The notes under the pieces were generated by a model. That model saw only the letters and a list, made by a program, of their open reading frames with translations, made no database searches and was not told the DNA's origin. A DNA stretch of 64,000 bases, taken from NCBI GenBank assembly GCA_010093605.1, contig MU004189.1, positions 317,834 to 381,833 of the forward strand, written 5' to 3'. This document shows positions 35,312 through 47,088 of the stretch, one piece after another. This DNA is from Lophium mytilinum. Lineage: Eukaryota; Ascomycota; Dothideomycetes; Mytilinidiales; Mytilinidiaceae. Numbering within the stretch: position 1 is the first letter of the stretch; each line of letters opens with the position of its first letter. A program made the position numbers and the translations under genes.

Positions 35312-35502
35312 TTATAGGATTGAGCGGCTTGAGTTTTGGTCTTGGTAGACGGAGGCCCGTCAGAAAATGAGACGTATGAGGTGGCAGTTTGATAGTATCA
35401 AGCAGAAAAGTCGACGTCGTGGTCGAACGTCTCATTTGGTAGCTTTACAAGCGTTCGCAAACGCAGTAGTTTCGTTGGTAGGTCCGTTCCTTCGGTGCAA
35501 CT

Positions 35503-36174
35503 TCAATCATCGCCTTTCCGCTCTTCCCAAAACCCCTTGCCATAGCTCACAAGAATCTCCTCTCCGCTCTTGATACCCCTTGCCCTTGTTCCCTTCCCGC
35601 TCTTCCCTGCACTCAACACATAAACCGCTATGACTTTTTCTACCGCGCCCCCTCCCACGTCCAACCACACCTCTCTAAACTCGGCGTTTGGCCCCAGCCC
35701 TACACCGCGGTAGTCATTGATGAAGCGCGCCTCATTCCCCATTTTGGTGGCGTCCACGCCGATGGCTAGCTCGCGGTGGAGAGAAAGATCATAGTCTGAC
35801 GCTGGGTCTTCGTCGGCTTTGCCGTGGGCGTAGCCGAGGTAGGGTAGGATGAGAGTGTCTGGCTGGAGGTTTCGCGTAGCGAAGAGCCCATGTTGGTTAT
35901 GTGCAGGGTGAGTGGGAGAAGAGATGGGGGTAATGCGGACATTCGAGTAGGGAGCCGCTGATTTGATAGTCGTAGTGGCGGAGGTCGTTGCGGGTGTGTT
36001 GAGAGCTGTCAAGACTTCAGGGGTTAATTGTTTGGAGTAAGCTGGTCGCCCGATGTAGGTGGTGTCTGAAGGCCATCCTTTTGGTAAGACAGCGGTACTG
36101 GAAGTCTTGCTCGACTTGAAGCCCCTCTTTGAGACTTTTGAGTCTTTCTTCGAAGTAGATGTTTTAGGCCCCAT
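35503..36174 (-). CDS. SET-domain protein (putative lysine methyltransferase)
   Basis: A single exon encodes 223 residues. The N-terminal 30 residues are basic and Ser/Lys-rich (KKDSKVSKRGFKSSK), possibly a nuclear signal. The SET fold covers about 75-220: an N-terminal strand with HGLFATRNLQPDTLILPYLG, then the core GNEARFINDYRGVG (the NH-like motif that binds S-adenosylmethionine), NAEFREVWLDVG and the end GIKSGEEILVSYGKGFW with the catalytic Tyr. There are no pre-SET or post-SET Cys clusters. Proteins of this compact type are found in fungi, and some methylate histone or other lysines; the target here is unknown. The start is the first ATG after in-frame stops. Confidence 0.85.
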   Translation of the reverse strand: MGPKTSTSKKDSKVSKRGFKSSKTSSTAVLPKGWPSDTTYIGRPAYSKQLTPEVLTALNTPATTSATTTIKSAAPYSNVRITPISSPTHPAHNQHGLFATRNLQPDTLILPYLGYAHGKADEDPASDYDLSLHRELAIGVDATKMGNEARFINDYRGVGLGPNAEFREVWLDVGGGAVEKVIAVYVLSAGKSGKGTRARGIKSGEEILVSYGKGFWEERKGDD

Positions 36175-38490
36175 TCCGTATTTCGAGTCTTATCACATTC
36201 TTGATCAGTCAACAAAGTGGTGTAGGTCCCGAAGTTCGCTTTCAGCCATATGCGCTTCCGGAATTTGGTGGCATGAGACAGGCGATTGAATAGCTATGGA
36301 GTATGCGGATGGTAATTAGACATTGAGGACCTGGCAATTAGACGCAATCCGGTGTAGCTAGCAACGTTCTCTATTATTGCTGTTCTATGCGCATTGTGAA
36401 AGCGGATTTTTGAGATTTGTGGTCTCGATTTTGGCGGTGTCGAATTCGGAGTTGTGTAGCGGCGCGGTAGCGGGGAGTCCCGTGGCGCTGAATCGGTGAG
36501 GTCTGTCTTCTACAACTCAGCCGCCGCAAGTCTACACCGAGCAAATCTATACCGAACAAGTCTGGTAGTTAGTGCTGGAATTGTGCCAGCGGAGTCCAGG
36601 AGAAGTCGTGACAGTGAGTCTGCGATGTTGTGGTCGGCAGCTTCCCTGGTCATTCCAGAAGGCGCGTGTCTGAGAGGCATTTCTTATTCAGCGGACTCCT
36701 GAGACTTCAAGGTCGTCCAACTTCGGCGAAACCTTTTTTTCCGGCGGCTCAACTGCACTGGTGGCATGGTGCGGTGTGGGGAGCGCGGGCCCTCGTTTAT
36801 CTTATGGCCTTGAGGCTCTCCTAGTGTCCGCCACCTACGACGCACCCACGACGCACCCACGACGCTTCATTTCCGAACTCGACTCGAGGCCCACTGGATG
36901 CGGTACGCGTGGCTTGCACGGGACCTGGCCAGCTGGCGACGCAGAACGTGGAGACCGCCTCGAACTGCTCCTGATGGGAGACGGGCTTGTGTGGACCACA
37001 CCCTCATGTTTAGCATGGAGAATTCGACGCCGTCAGCCAAGCGGCACGACCGCGGCGTGCGTCAAGTCAGCTCGTAGCTCACCATGACACAAGACAGAGG
37101 CTCCAGAGCTGAAGCGAGGCCGATATCGAACTGTCAACTTCCTGCAAGACAGCTAATGCTGACTACCAAGCGACCGACCGCACCGGCGGAGAGGTCTCCA
37201 CGAGCGTGTGTCAACGAGGCCTACAGTGACTAGAGAACCTTGGAGGTCGGTTGTGCGGTGGCAAACGGTGCGACTGGCTGGCCTCTCGTGTCAAGCGCTC
37301 CACTTGAGGTGCAGACGCTGCAGGAACCCGAGCCCCTTTCCCGTGTTGATTGCAGCCAATGGCGCCCTCGCAAATTTTCACCTCGATTCTGGCCTCAGAG
37401 TTCGCAGACGTTCATTTTGCACGGGACGACACCACGCAACGACAGCGCGACGTCCGCGCAACTCTCCCCAGCGGCGTCTATTTTAGGAGCATAATCAGCG
37501 CCCCCTGCTCGCGGAAAGGGCATGCAGATCGCACTCTGGAAGACCGTTGGGCGCAATCTGCGAAGCTTCCAGCCAGGCCAGCTTCTCACACGGAGCACTC
37601 GGCGCCGCGACCGTCCAAGAGACCAAGACCAGCCTGCCACACGGCAGCGGCAGCTTCGCCGGACGCGGCCGACTGGTGCAACGGGCAACAGCAGCGGCCT
37701 CAGAATGCTCGGTATTGGAGCAGTGGGCAGCGTTGCACTGGCATCTCCTGCGTCACGTCACGGAGTCATGGCTGCTGCTCCCACGCCGACACCACGACAC
37801 CAGGCCAGCTCCGCTATCAATGCCCGGAGCGCGCTGTGTGGCGTCCGGGCTGGCAGATGGGCGACACGGTTGGCAGTCGGCTGATCCGGCGGCTGCAGAG
37901 CAAGAGCAGGGTCGTAGATGAGGCTGGTCGGACCACTGATAGGCTGGGCGCCAGCAGAGTCTACGACCACCTCGACAGGTCGCCCGCGCCCCTGGTGATG
38001 AGTGAGCTCTCGATAGTGTGCAGCAATCTCGTCGAGGCGGAAATGCCCAACGCTGATAGGAAAGTCGCCGCGGGCTGGGGTGGGATCCGTCAATAAACAG
38101 GCAGATAGCGCCCCTGGCCACGCTCCACTCTCCGCTTCCGGGACGTCCCCTTTTCGTATCCACCAACGCCCACCAGCCGACAACGCGCGAGGGCGCCCAC
38201 CCTAGGCCGGCAGGGCTGCTCGGTGCGACCTCCAATCGATTCCTTGCCTGTGCAACCCCCGGGATGGGCTGCCAGCTGCACGGCCTAGTCGCCAGATGCT
38301 CCCCATATAAGACCCAGCTGCTCACCACATGTCTTTTCCTCCTCACCCACATTCGCTCTCACGAACACCAACGGTCTTTGCCGATTCCACTCGTTTAATC
38401 AACGCTCCGACTTTCAACTCCTCCTCACGCCTTACCAACCAACCAACTCCATTTACCGTTTTACCAACGTAAATAATTAATACCAACAAG
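36175..38490. other. Long GC-rich intergenic region upstream of the wall-protein gene
   Basis: This 2.3-kb stretch has overlapping long open frames on both strands (notably 37350-38096 plus and 37753-38352 minus). They lack domains and use rare codons, so composition explains them. The final 200 bp is the promoter and 5' UTR of the CCG-6-like gene; the rest may be a long regulatory region, since such wall-protein genes are often strongly regulated. Confidence 0.5.
38303..38310 (+). promoter_or_regulatory. TATA-like box of the CCG-6-like gene
   Basis: CCATATAA lies about 180 bp upstream of the ATG. It is followed by a C/T- and A-rich 5' leader (CACTCGTTTAATCAACG, ACCAACCAACTCC), a common arrangement in highly expressed fungal genes. 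Confidence 0.45.
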
Positions 38491-39045
38491 ATGCGCTTCT
38501 CCTCCACCGTCGCTGCCACCGCCGCCCTCGTGGCTGGTGTGTCCGCCAACTACGGCTACGGCAACTTCACCGCCTCCCCGGTGTCCTATGTCACCGAGAC
38601 CTACGTCGACTACACCACCGTCTGCCCGGAGGCCACCACCCTGACCATCGGCGAGTCGACCTACACCGTCACTGAGGTCAGTTTCCCGAGAACATCATGA
38701 ACTAGCGAGCAACCACTAACTCTCCTGAAGGCCACCACCCTGACCATCACCGCCTGCTCGTGCACCCTGACCAAGCCCGTCTACACCAGCCTGGTCACCT
38801 CGTGCTCCACCAGCGCTGCCAGCGCGGCGCCCCCAGCGGTCTACACCTCGGTCGCCCCGGCCTCGTCCCCGGCCCCGTACTACCCCATCGGTACCGGCTC
38901 CACCCCGGCCTACACCCCCAAGCCCACTGGCACCGGTGCCTACACCGCCCCGATCGCCACCTTCACTGGTGCTGCCGGCCAGGTCGGCGCTGCCTCCGGC
39001 GCTGGCCTTGCGGCCCTCTTCGGCCTTGTCGCTTACGTCTTGTAA
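38491..39045 (+). CDS. CCG-6-like GPI-anchored cell-wall protein
   Basis: Exons 38491-38676 and 38731-39045 (54-bp intron, GTCAGT...AAG) give 166 residues. It has a signal peptide (MRFSSTVAATAALVAGVSA). Two related blocks follow: TVCPEATTLTIGESTYTVTE and ATTLTITACSCTLTKPVYTS, the Cys/Thr pattern of clock-controlled gene 6 relatives in Neurospora and many filamentous fungi. A Pro/Ser/Thr-rich spacer leads to a C-terminal hydrophobic tail (GAGLAALFGLVAYVL) with small residues before it, a likely GPI signal. Codon bias is extreme, with C-ending codons nearly throughout, indicating high expression. The role is structural in the wall; no enzyme motif is present. Confidence 0.88.
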
Positions 39046-40594
39046 GCGGCTGGTTCATAGGAGGCCTGTCGCGCACCAGAGCAATTTGATGTTCCACAGG
39101 CCGATTATGGATGGGCAGTTCTTGGGGATTCGGCTTCTCTCTCGGTCAATGACTACAGGCTTCCTATCTTGATTCTTACGCATTGCGATAGGCGTCTGGG
39201 GTCATTTCTCCGGCGTGCGGCGTCATCCACCTGTACGGATGGTGTTGCATCGAGTTGCATACCTTAATTTCTTGTTGACGCTTGGTACATCGAATGGAAG
39301 GGCTCCTGTCAAGATACTCTGAGGGGCGAATGTTCAAGTGGTGTGGTCTGGAGAATTCATGTTCATAATAACTCGAGCGATGTTGGATAGTTATCTTCCC
39401 GGGAAGAGTTTGGGCAAGCTTAATCACATGTTCTTTTCCACTATTCTCTGTCTTGATACCCTTTTTGAGCGTCTCTTTCTTCGGTGATCAGCCCAGGCGG
39501 TAACCCTAATGATTCAGTATATCTTTTTAGGAATTTTGTCGGTCTTGCTCTCAGTGATATCCAATGCGCAGGGCATATAGAGTCTCAGGTTACTCCAGAC
39601 GATAGCTTAGATTTATGGCCGATTCTGTAACATACGCTTTGCCTGGGAAGCCGACTTTTGGCCTAGCACTTTTGAACCCGTGCGAAACTGACCAACTGTG
39701 CATTGACATGCGACTGAGAGCAATCGGCGTGGTGTGAGCAGAGCAGGTCGAAGTCTGACGTCTGTAAGGCTGACAGCGCTCAGGGGGATGTGGTTGACCC
39801 GGAATGTAAAATTGCGCAGGTCCCACGGCAGCGCGGCGGCTCGCTATCTTTTCGGCTACACTTCCTCTTCAAAGCAAGGCTTACGCTACCACTGGTCTCT
39901 TCGTTGCTATTCCGCATTCAGGTAGTTGCACGACCAACTTCCAAGGCAATGGAGCCTGTCAGACCACGATTGCGCTCGGCTCTAGACACTCTAGTGAATC
40001 ATTGCAGCAGATGCGGTGGTTGTTTCCGGCGCAGGAACGGTGGTGCTGGCGCGAGGGGGAGATTCGGGAGGCTGTCGTGAAATAAGACTTCCAGGGTCCA
40101 CGACGACACGGCATGGCTCTTGAAACACGCTGAGATAACACAAGGAGCCTGGGTACGCGGCGCTGGATATGGAGATGCGCATGAACTGATCATAAAATGT
40201 GTACGCCCGATTTATGCCATCTTGCTATTGTTGGCGTGGTTAAACCAACATGTGATGGGTCATGGAGCGCTCGGAATCCCTCTTTGAGACTACTCACATA
40301 TTATGTACTATCCGGACTTCAAACATTCGATGAAGCTTCTTGAACAGTAAGGCGAGTGTACCGACTTTGAGCCAGACGTTGTGAATATATCATCTAGCCT
40401 TCCCAATGTGAAAGAGTTGTGGTGTTGAGTTTGAATCGGAACTACCCCGCCAAAATAAGGCTCACATCTTGGTCCACGGCTGCCGTCATTCCAGGCACCA
40501 CCACGCTGCAGCCTATCACCCACGCTTCTGCATTCCTCTTTTCGACGTCCGGTTTCTTTCTCGATACATTTCCCTCACTCTCCAACCGACTACC
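39046..40594. other. Intergenic region, no supported gene
   Basis: It contains the wall-protein 3' UTR and the Ubp14 upstream region. Frames of 60-96 codons occur on both strands without domains. No repeats were noticed. Confidence 0.5.
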
Positions 40595-43246
40595 ATGACC
40601 TGCATACACGTCGACGCTCCAGGTAGGTCTCCGCCAGCTGCAGCACGGAGCTTCCACAGACTTAACATTCATCGCAGAGCTTCATGCCCCCGGGCCCACC
40701 CAGTCTGTTTACCGTGAAGACTGTACACAGTGCTTTGACTCAATAGTACGAACCATCGCAGATTCCCTTCAAGATTACGAACATGTATAGCTTACAGTAT
40801 ACCTGTTTCAGGACGACCCCTCTGGCTTAGATGTCTGCCTCTTCTGCTTCAACGGAGGTTGTACCGGCGACAGGAGTCACTCCCTCCTCCACCATACCTC
40901 GAGCAAGCATCCCCTTGTCCTCAACATCAAGCGTACCAGGAAGAAGGTCAAGCGGGACGAGCCACCACAGAAGATCTCCAAGCTTTCCATCGCCGCCGAG
41001 ACAGAATCAGACCGCTACGACACGACCACCCAAGTCAAATGCTATGAATGTGGCGTCGACGATGTTGATCGGAGCTCGGGAAAGCTCTCCAATGTCGTGG
41101 ATGCTGTGTTGAAAGCCAATACATTCGCTAGACAGGAGGAAGTGAAGGCGTGGGAGCAAGAGTTGACAGCATGCGAGCACACACTGTGCTTGGAACAGCA
41201 GCCTGCGAGAGTGATCGAATCTCAAAGCCTCGGACACTGCTCCCAGTGTGAACTGAACGAGAATCTGTGGTTATGTCTTACATGTGGCAACCTTGGCTGT
41301 GGCAGAGCCCAGTTTGGAGGGACTGGAGGCAACTCCCATGGTGTTGCACATACCCAAGACACTGGCCATCCTGTGGCGGTCAAGCTTGGTTCCTTGACGG
41401 CAGACGGCACCGCTGATATCTACTGTTACTCGTGCGATGAGGAGCGAGTGGACCCGGAGCTCCCAGATCATCTCATGCACTGGGGAATCAACATCAAGGA
41501 CAGAATCAAGACGGAGAAGAGCCTCACGGAGATGCAGGTTGAACAAAATCTGTTGTGGGAGTTTTCCATGACTACAGAGGATGGGAAGGAGCTGAAGCCG
41601 CTTTTCGGTGCTGGATTTACCGGGCTGAAGAACCTGGGTAACAGCTGTTATCTGGCAAGTGTGCTTCAGAGTCTGTTCGCCATGCCAGAGTTTTCAGAGC
41701 GGTACTATCTGCCCAATGAAACGCCCCCAAACACATCTACGCCCGCCGAAGACTTGGAAACACAGTTGCGGAAGCTGGCAGATGGTCTGCTCTCTGGACG
41801 CTACTCCAAGCCCGATAGCGATGTCATTGTCTCAGAGCACACGCCAGAAGTCCCACACCAGAAAGGCCTTGCTCCTGCTATGCTCAAGCATCTAATCGGA
41901 CGAGGGCATGCCGAGTTTTCTACAATGAGACAACAAGACTCTTTCGAACTCCTCCTGCATCTTCTAAAGCTCATCACACGGTCCCAGCACCCATCAGGCT
42001 TGAGAGATCCTGTCGAGGCTTTTCGCTTCGCCATGGAGCAGCGACTACAATGCCTCAGCTGCAAAAAAGTGCGATATCGTACTGACGAGCAGGAGAATAT
42101 CTCAATCCCTGTGCCCATCCGAAGAATTCCAAAGGACGCCAAGATGGATGTAGCCGACAGCAATGGCAAAGAAACGGAGAAAGAGGAGTTCGAACCCGTC
42201 ACTCTGAAAGAGTGCCTCGACATCTTTACAGCTAACGAGGTGGTTGAGCTCACTTGCTCTTCTTGTGGCAGCAAGGACGGCTTTTTGAAGAAATCCCTCT
42301 TCAAGACTTTCCCCGAGGTGCTGGCAGTCAACGCACGTCGCTTCGAGTTGGTCAATTGGGTTCCGACTAAGCAAGACGTTCCGGTCATTGTCGATGATGA
42401 GTCCTTCTCCTTTGATGCTTACAAATCCCAGGGACTCAGCGATGGTGAAGAGCTGCTTCCCGAGGACGCCGATGTCGGAGGTGCTCCCAAATGGGTGCCA
42501 AACGAGGCTGGCCTGGCAATGCTAGAGGCTATGGGCTTCCCGCGTGTCAGATGCGAGAAAGCCCTGCATGCTACAGGGAACGCCGATCCAGAGGCTGCCT
42601 CTAACTGGCTGTTCTCGCACATGGAAGATCCTGATATCGATACGCCTATTGACTTCAACGCGGGCGCCGGCGCTGGGGGCACAGCTTCAGCTATTGATCC
42701 AGAGAAGATCGAATCTCTAGGTAACATGGGTTTTGGCGCCCCTCAGGCGCGGCAGGCATTGAAGGAAACTGGTGGGGATGTTGAGCGGGCGGTGGATTGG
42801 CTGTTCAACCATCCTGATGCTGTCGGTGTTTTTGGTGACGACAGCGGCAGCAAGGTACGGATGACTGTTTTGACAATCTTCACTCTATTTGTTATATCTG
42901 AGGGCTTGAAAACTAATTGTGTCCACTATAGGATGCCCCATCCGCCGAACCCGCTACGAAGTCCATACCGGGCAGTGATAAGCTGCCTGCAACATTCAAG
43001 TTGGAATCTATCGTCTGCCACAAGGGAAGCTCGATACATGCTGGGTAAGTTGCCGGCCCCAGAAGCTGCCATTATGTTCAAAAGCTAACATAATCGAATA
43101 GTCATTACGTAGCGTTCATTCGAAAGAACATCCCAGAAGACAACTCCACGTCGTGGGTACTCTTCAATGATGAGAAGGTGGCCAAAGCAGGCGACGTGGA
43201 GGAGATGAAGAAGTTTGCGTATGTGTATTTCTTCAGGCGTTTGTGA
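40595..43246 (+). CDS. UBP14: Ubiquitin carboxyl-terminal hydrolase 14 (isopeptidase T / USP5-like)
   Basis: Five exons (40595-40622, 40678-40745, 40812-42854, 42932-43044, 43102-43246) give 798 residues. Exon 1 is only 28 bp (MTCIHVDAP). A variant zinc finger at the N-terminus (YREDCTQCFDSIDDPSGLDV, LFCFNGGC) precedes the ZnF-UBP (GHCSQCELNENLWLCLTCGN, GGTGGNSHGVAHTQDTGHPV), which binds the free C-terminus of ubiquitin. The protease has its Cys box GLKNLGNSCYLASVLQS (Cys near residue 311) and its His box AGHYVAFIRKN near 752. Two UBA domains (LAMLEAMGFPRVRCEKALHA and IESLGNMGFGAPQARQALKE) sit between them, as in all Ubp14/USP5 proteins. The enzyme takes apart unanchored polyubiquitin chains and so supports proteasome flow. 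All catalytic motifs are whole. Confidence 0.97.
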
Positions 43247-44043
43247 GACAAGTGAGCGAGTATGCATCAGACTTAGCGATTGGTGGTGATTGGCATTTGC
43301 GGCTGGCGCACAGATGGGTGGTGCATTGGTGGGGCAGCAGTGAATTGCATGGGGCATGAGGGATGAAAAGCGGTTTGATAGATAGGTTTATGCACCCCTC
43401 TCGGGATATGACTCTTCCTTCATTCTCTCTCTGGTACGGATCGGTTGATAAGGGGCTGTGTTACAAATCGAGGAAGAATGTATCTATGCTCCTTGCGACT
43501 CTTGGAGTGGATTCGTAGGACGCCAACCGGATATACTGCGGTGGAGAACGCATCGCACGGCACAACAGTGGGACATGGTTCATACAGTTCACTGTGATTA
43601 AGACCGGCAGTGCCTACGCACAGTTCAAGTCCTTCATGCTATACAGTGATACGAGACGTGGTTGCTATGTGGGATGAAAGCGGTCGTGGTGCTAGATGTC
43701 AAGTGAATAGGAAGGTACTGGGTGAATTAAGATACAGACTTACCGACACTTACCTGCAATTGGTACTCGGACATATCGGAGTAACGCAGCTTCATCCGCT
43801 TTCACCTTTCACCAGACGCAAAAACCGTGGGGCATATATGGCCCGTGCGCATTCGCCACATGACATAAGTCTGGGCGTCCAGAACCTTAAACTCCTCGGG
43901 CTAAGTGAACGAGCTTTCGCATCTCGAAGAACACCACTCGACCACCTACAACCCACCTACCACCTACATTCCATCTACGCAATCTGTTCTTGCAACCAGC
44001 CTACTGCTCCTTCACACCACACGCACATCTCCAGCCCTCCACC
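43247..44043. other. Intergenic region between UBP14 and ISU1
   Basis: About 800 bp between co-directional genes. A plus-strand frame (43610 onward) runs into ISU1 exon 1 in a different phase and has no domain. The last 150 bp is C/A-rich and resembles a 5' leader. Confidence 0.5.
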
Positions 44044-44865
44044 ATGTTCAGGAGGATCGCAACCACCGTCCCCGCGACCGCGGGCCGAGTTCTCTCCAGC
44101 GCTGCCAGACCCTCCCTCGCCTCTCCCATACGGACAGCAGCCGCACCCGCGAGCATCGGCGTCAACAGCCGGCGGACCTACCACGAAAAAGATGAGTTCT
44201 CCCTCCCCTTCTTCACCGCCATTATCTCGGGCAATTGGCCACCGCACCTCGGCCATAAAGCGCGGCCCCCTCAATATCTCCGCCATCTCCACCACCCCCT
44301 GCTTGTTCATCCACGACGCTCCGCTGACTAGTTATGCACTGCTCGACCACTACAACAAGCCGCGCAATGTCGGCTCTATGTCCAAGAACGATAACGACGT
44401 CGGCACGGGCCTAGTCGGCGCGCCGGCGTGCGGCGACGTCATGAAGCTGCAGATCCGCGTCGACCCCAACGACAACACCATCTCGGACGTCAAGTTCAAG
44501 ACGTTTGGGTGCGGGAGTGCAATTGCGAGTAGCTCGTATCTGACGGAGTTGGTGCGGGGGATGACGCTGGAGGATGCGGCGAAGATTCGGAATACGGAGA
44601 TTGCGAAGGAGTTGTGTTTGCCGCCTGTGAAATGTGAGTTGTGATCCTATTCTTTTGGAGATGGGAGAGGGGGGTTTGAGGGATTGATTGCTGATGATGG
44701 GGTGTTGTAGTGCATTGCTCCATGCTTGCCGAGGACGCGATCAAATCCGCTATTTCGAATTACTATACCAAGAACCCCAAGGCGCGCGCGACGGATTTGG
44801 GAGGTACTGGGGCGCCGATTCCGAAGGTGGAGATTGAGACGGTGTCCGCGGGGTCAGCGGCGTGA
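44044..44865 (+). CDS. ISU1: Iron-sulfur cluster scaffold Isu1, mitochondrial
   Basis: Exons 44044-44195, 44332-44633 and 44711-44865 give 202 residues. The N-terminus is an Arg/Ala/Ser-rich presequence (MFRRIATTVPATAGRVLS). The IscU core has all three cluster-ligand Cys: GLVGAPACGDVMKLQIRV, KFKTFGCGSAIASSSYL and ELCLPPVKLHCSMLAEDAIK. The last includes LPPVK, the Hsp70 (Ssq1) docking site, and spans the second intron. The protein is where Fe-S clusters are built from Nfs1 sulfur in the matrix. Intron 1 is the weak point: the only GT at the right place is GTTCTC at 44196, joined to ACTAG at 44331. That inserts DDYA between YHEK and LLDHYNKPRNVG, where relatives have only one or two residues. 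Confidence 0.93.
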
Positions 44866-47088
44866 AGGTATCCGAGAGATGTGGGATTGGTGAAAATTTG
44901 AGTCGAGGGACAGGTGGTTGCTGATAACGTCTTTCATACCCTGGGGACTGGGTTTCTATCACTGGAGAGGCGAGGACCACCGAATTCTCCCCTTCTTGTT
45001 GCCTGCGAGTGAGAGGCCTTGATGGCGTTGGGGTTGGCGTGCTTGCTTGCGGTTCTTTTGAGAAGCGAGTCGGATTGAAATTGGTAGTTTGTAGCTTTGC
45101 CCTACGACAGACAGATCTTGAGGAATTAAGCCAATATCAATGAACCTACGATGCTGTGATCGTGATATATTAAGGCGATGGCCGCGTCGTTAATGATGTG
45201 GGGCTCAACATGAAGATAGCGAGACCGCTCAGCTCCATCACACATGGAAAAGCTCTGGAGCGAAGAAATAAGGCGTAGCGGAGGACAGGTTGCTGGTCTA
45301 TGTATGTATCAAGAAAGAACCAGAGTTCATTGGAGCAACCTCAGTTTATGCACCCCAACGGCCAAGGGCTGCAGTCCCCAAGCTCCAGTTATCTCACGCC
45401 ACTGCTCTGACGAATGGCAGACGTGGATGGGATCTGATATCGGGGTATCAGATCAGAGGGCCACTTGTGAGGACCTCAATTATCAACGAGGACCAGATTG
45501 TAATTTGAACCTCTGTGCAAAATTGTACTACGTATGTCTTGATTTAGGACCTCTAGTCTTAGATAGCCTCATGTTGTTCTGTTTTTACGCGATTCGAGGG
45601 TGGTTAGTGTCGGCGGGGCTGAATCGGGCGGAGGATTTGGGGTTCGTCTTGGTGTGGTGAGATGTATGAAGGGGAGCCAGTCCGTGCGATTTGCATGCGA
45701 TTTGAGCATACTATTGGTGTGCACTGTGTATTAGGCTATGGGATTGGGTTAAGTTATAGTGTGTTAAGATGTATGAACTGGAGCCAGTCCGTGCGATTTA
45801 CACTCAATTTGGGCATGTTATTGACAGAGCCTGCATCTTAGGTCTTCGATTAGAAAGATGATCTAGAGCGCGATTTATAGTTCCGTTTTAGCACGATATT
45901 GATGGGTAGGTAGACCTCGCCTGTAGTCACGTGATGGGTAATGCTCGGTAGGCTTACTCAGCATTTTGGGTATGTCTTTCCTGCTGTCGGCTGCATAGGT
46001 AGCTAGGTTCCTCACCCTCATCGATACAACACATTGGCCTCATACCTGGACTTACAATGCTTTCGTGTTCCTTCCCCTCAAAGGTTGAGGAGAGGGACGT
46101 AAAGCATCTTCCGCGCTTACGATCTCGATGCGGCTGTTGATTAACAATGCTGTCGGAACACACGGGATGCTGTGGAGGCTGCCGGATCGCATGTGTTACG
46201 ATGGAGCGTGTTAGTCTGCCACAAACCGCCTGATTACTGATGAGTAGTCGCTGAATTAGTCGGTCAAGAAAAGGATGCAAGGCATCGATGGAATATAGGA
46301 GGTCCACACAGTATCCCACGGTAACTCCGGTACTTCTTGTACTCAGAGTAGTCCGAACTAAGATGCCCTTGAAAGCATCGATTTGCTCGCAAATACGGGC
46401 TGCGAATCATATGCCTTCTGAGGTCTAGCTGAAGAGGGCGCACGGGGCTGACCTCCCAGCTGCTGACGTCTATTCTAAGCACTCGAATTTACCAGCCGCG
46501 AGTTAAAGTAATCTACCCAAGGATAGAACCTTTCGGAGGTAAAATATTTGGTTGTTACTGTAGGCATCTACTCCAGCTGAAAGAGATCACGAAGTTCGAT
46601 GCCAATCGATTGTTTGCCTCACATGCGGTAAGACGTCTATCACAACACCGGCATGGACTTTTATATATGGGCCGCGACCAGCACTTGAATACGATGATCT
46701 AGCGATTTACAACGTCAAGAGTTGTACTGACGAAACTTTACTCAGCTGTTCTAGTAAGACGCTGTGGTCACTTGTGGTACCGTTATATTCTGACCCCGTC
46801 TCTTTTCCACCAATCATGAATCTTTACAACAACGCTCCATATTCCGACAATCTGGATGAAGAGTGCTTGGTCATTCGCGAACGATGGAGGAGTCAATAAG
46901 TACCATTTTTAGATTCGCGTGTCTTCAGTGTAGCATTCATCCTTAATAGGCGTCGGATGCGTTCCCGCTTTTCACATCTCGTCTTGTAGAGATCCACAAT
47001 AACACCTGGGGGTACAAGTACAAAGTTCCGATACACCCACTGTTCCATTTCCATTTGCGATTGGGATTCACCTCCGTTCTACTAAGCT
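44866..47088. other. Intergenic region with two copies of the 108-bp repeat
   Basis: No gene is supported in 2.2 kb. Frames at 45244-45660 (plus) and 45954-46319 (minus) have no domain, and the first ends inside the repeat unit. The last 100 bp (GATTGGGATTCACCTCC onward) is the subtilase leader. Confidence 0.5.
45580..45920. repeat. 108-bp repeat family, locus 1
   Basis: Two clear copies of GATGTATGAA + about 4 bp + GGAGCCAGTCCGTGCGATTT start at 45661 and 45769, 108 bp apart. Weaker flanking remnants (GGCTGAATCGGGCGGAGGAT before, CACGATATTGATGG after) show that more units once existed. The same family recurs near 52 kb. Confidence 0.85.

Noticed and set aside
37350-38352. Overlapping 248-codon (plus) and 199-codon (minus) frames
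   Set aside because: Both are open because the DNA is GC-rich; neither has a domain or coding bias, and they overlap each other.
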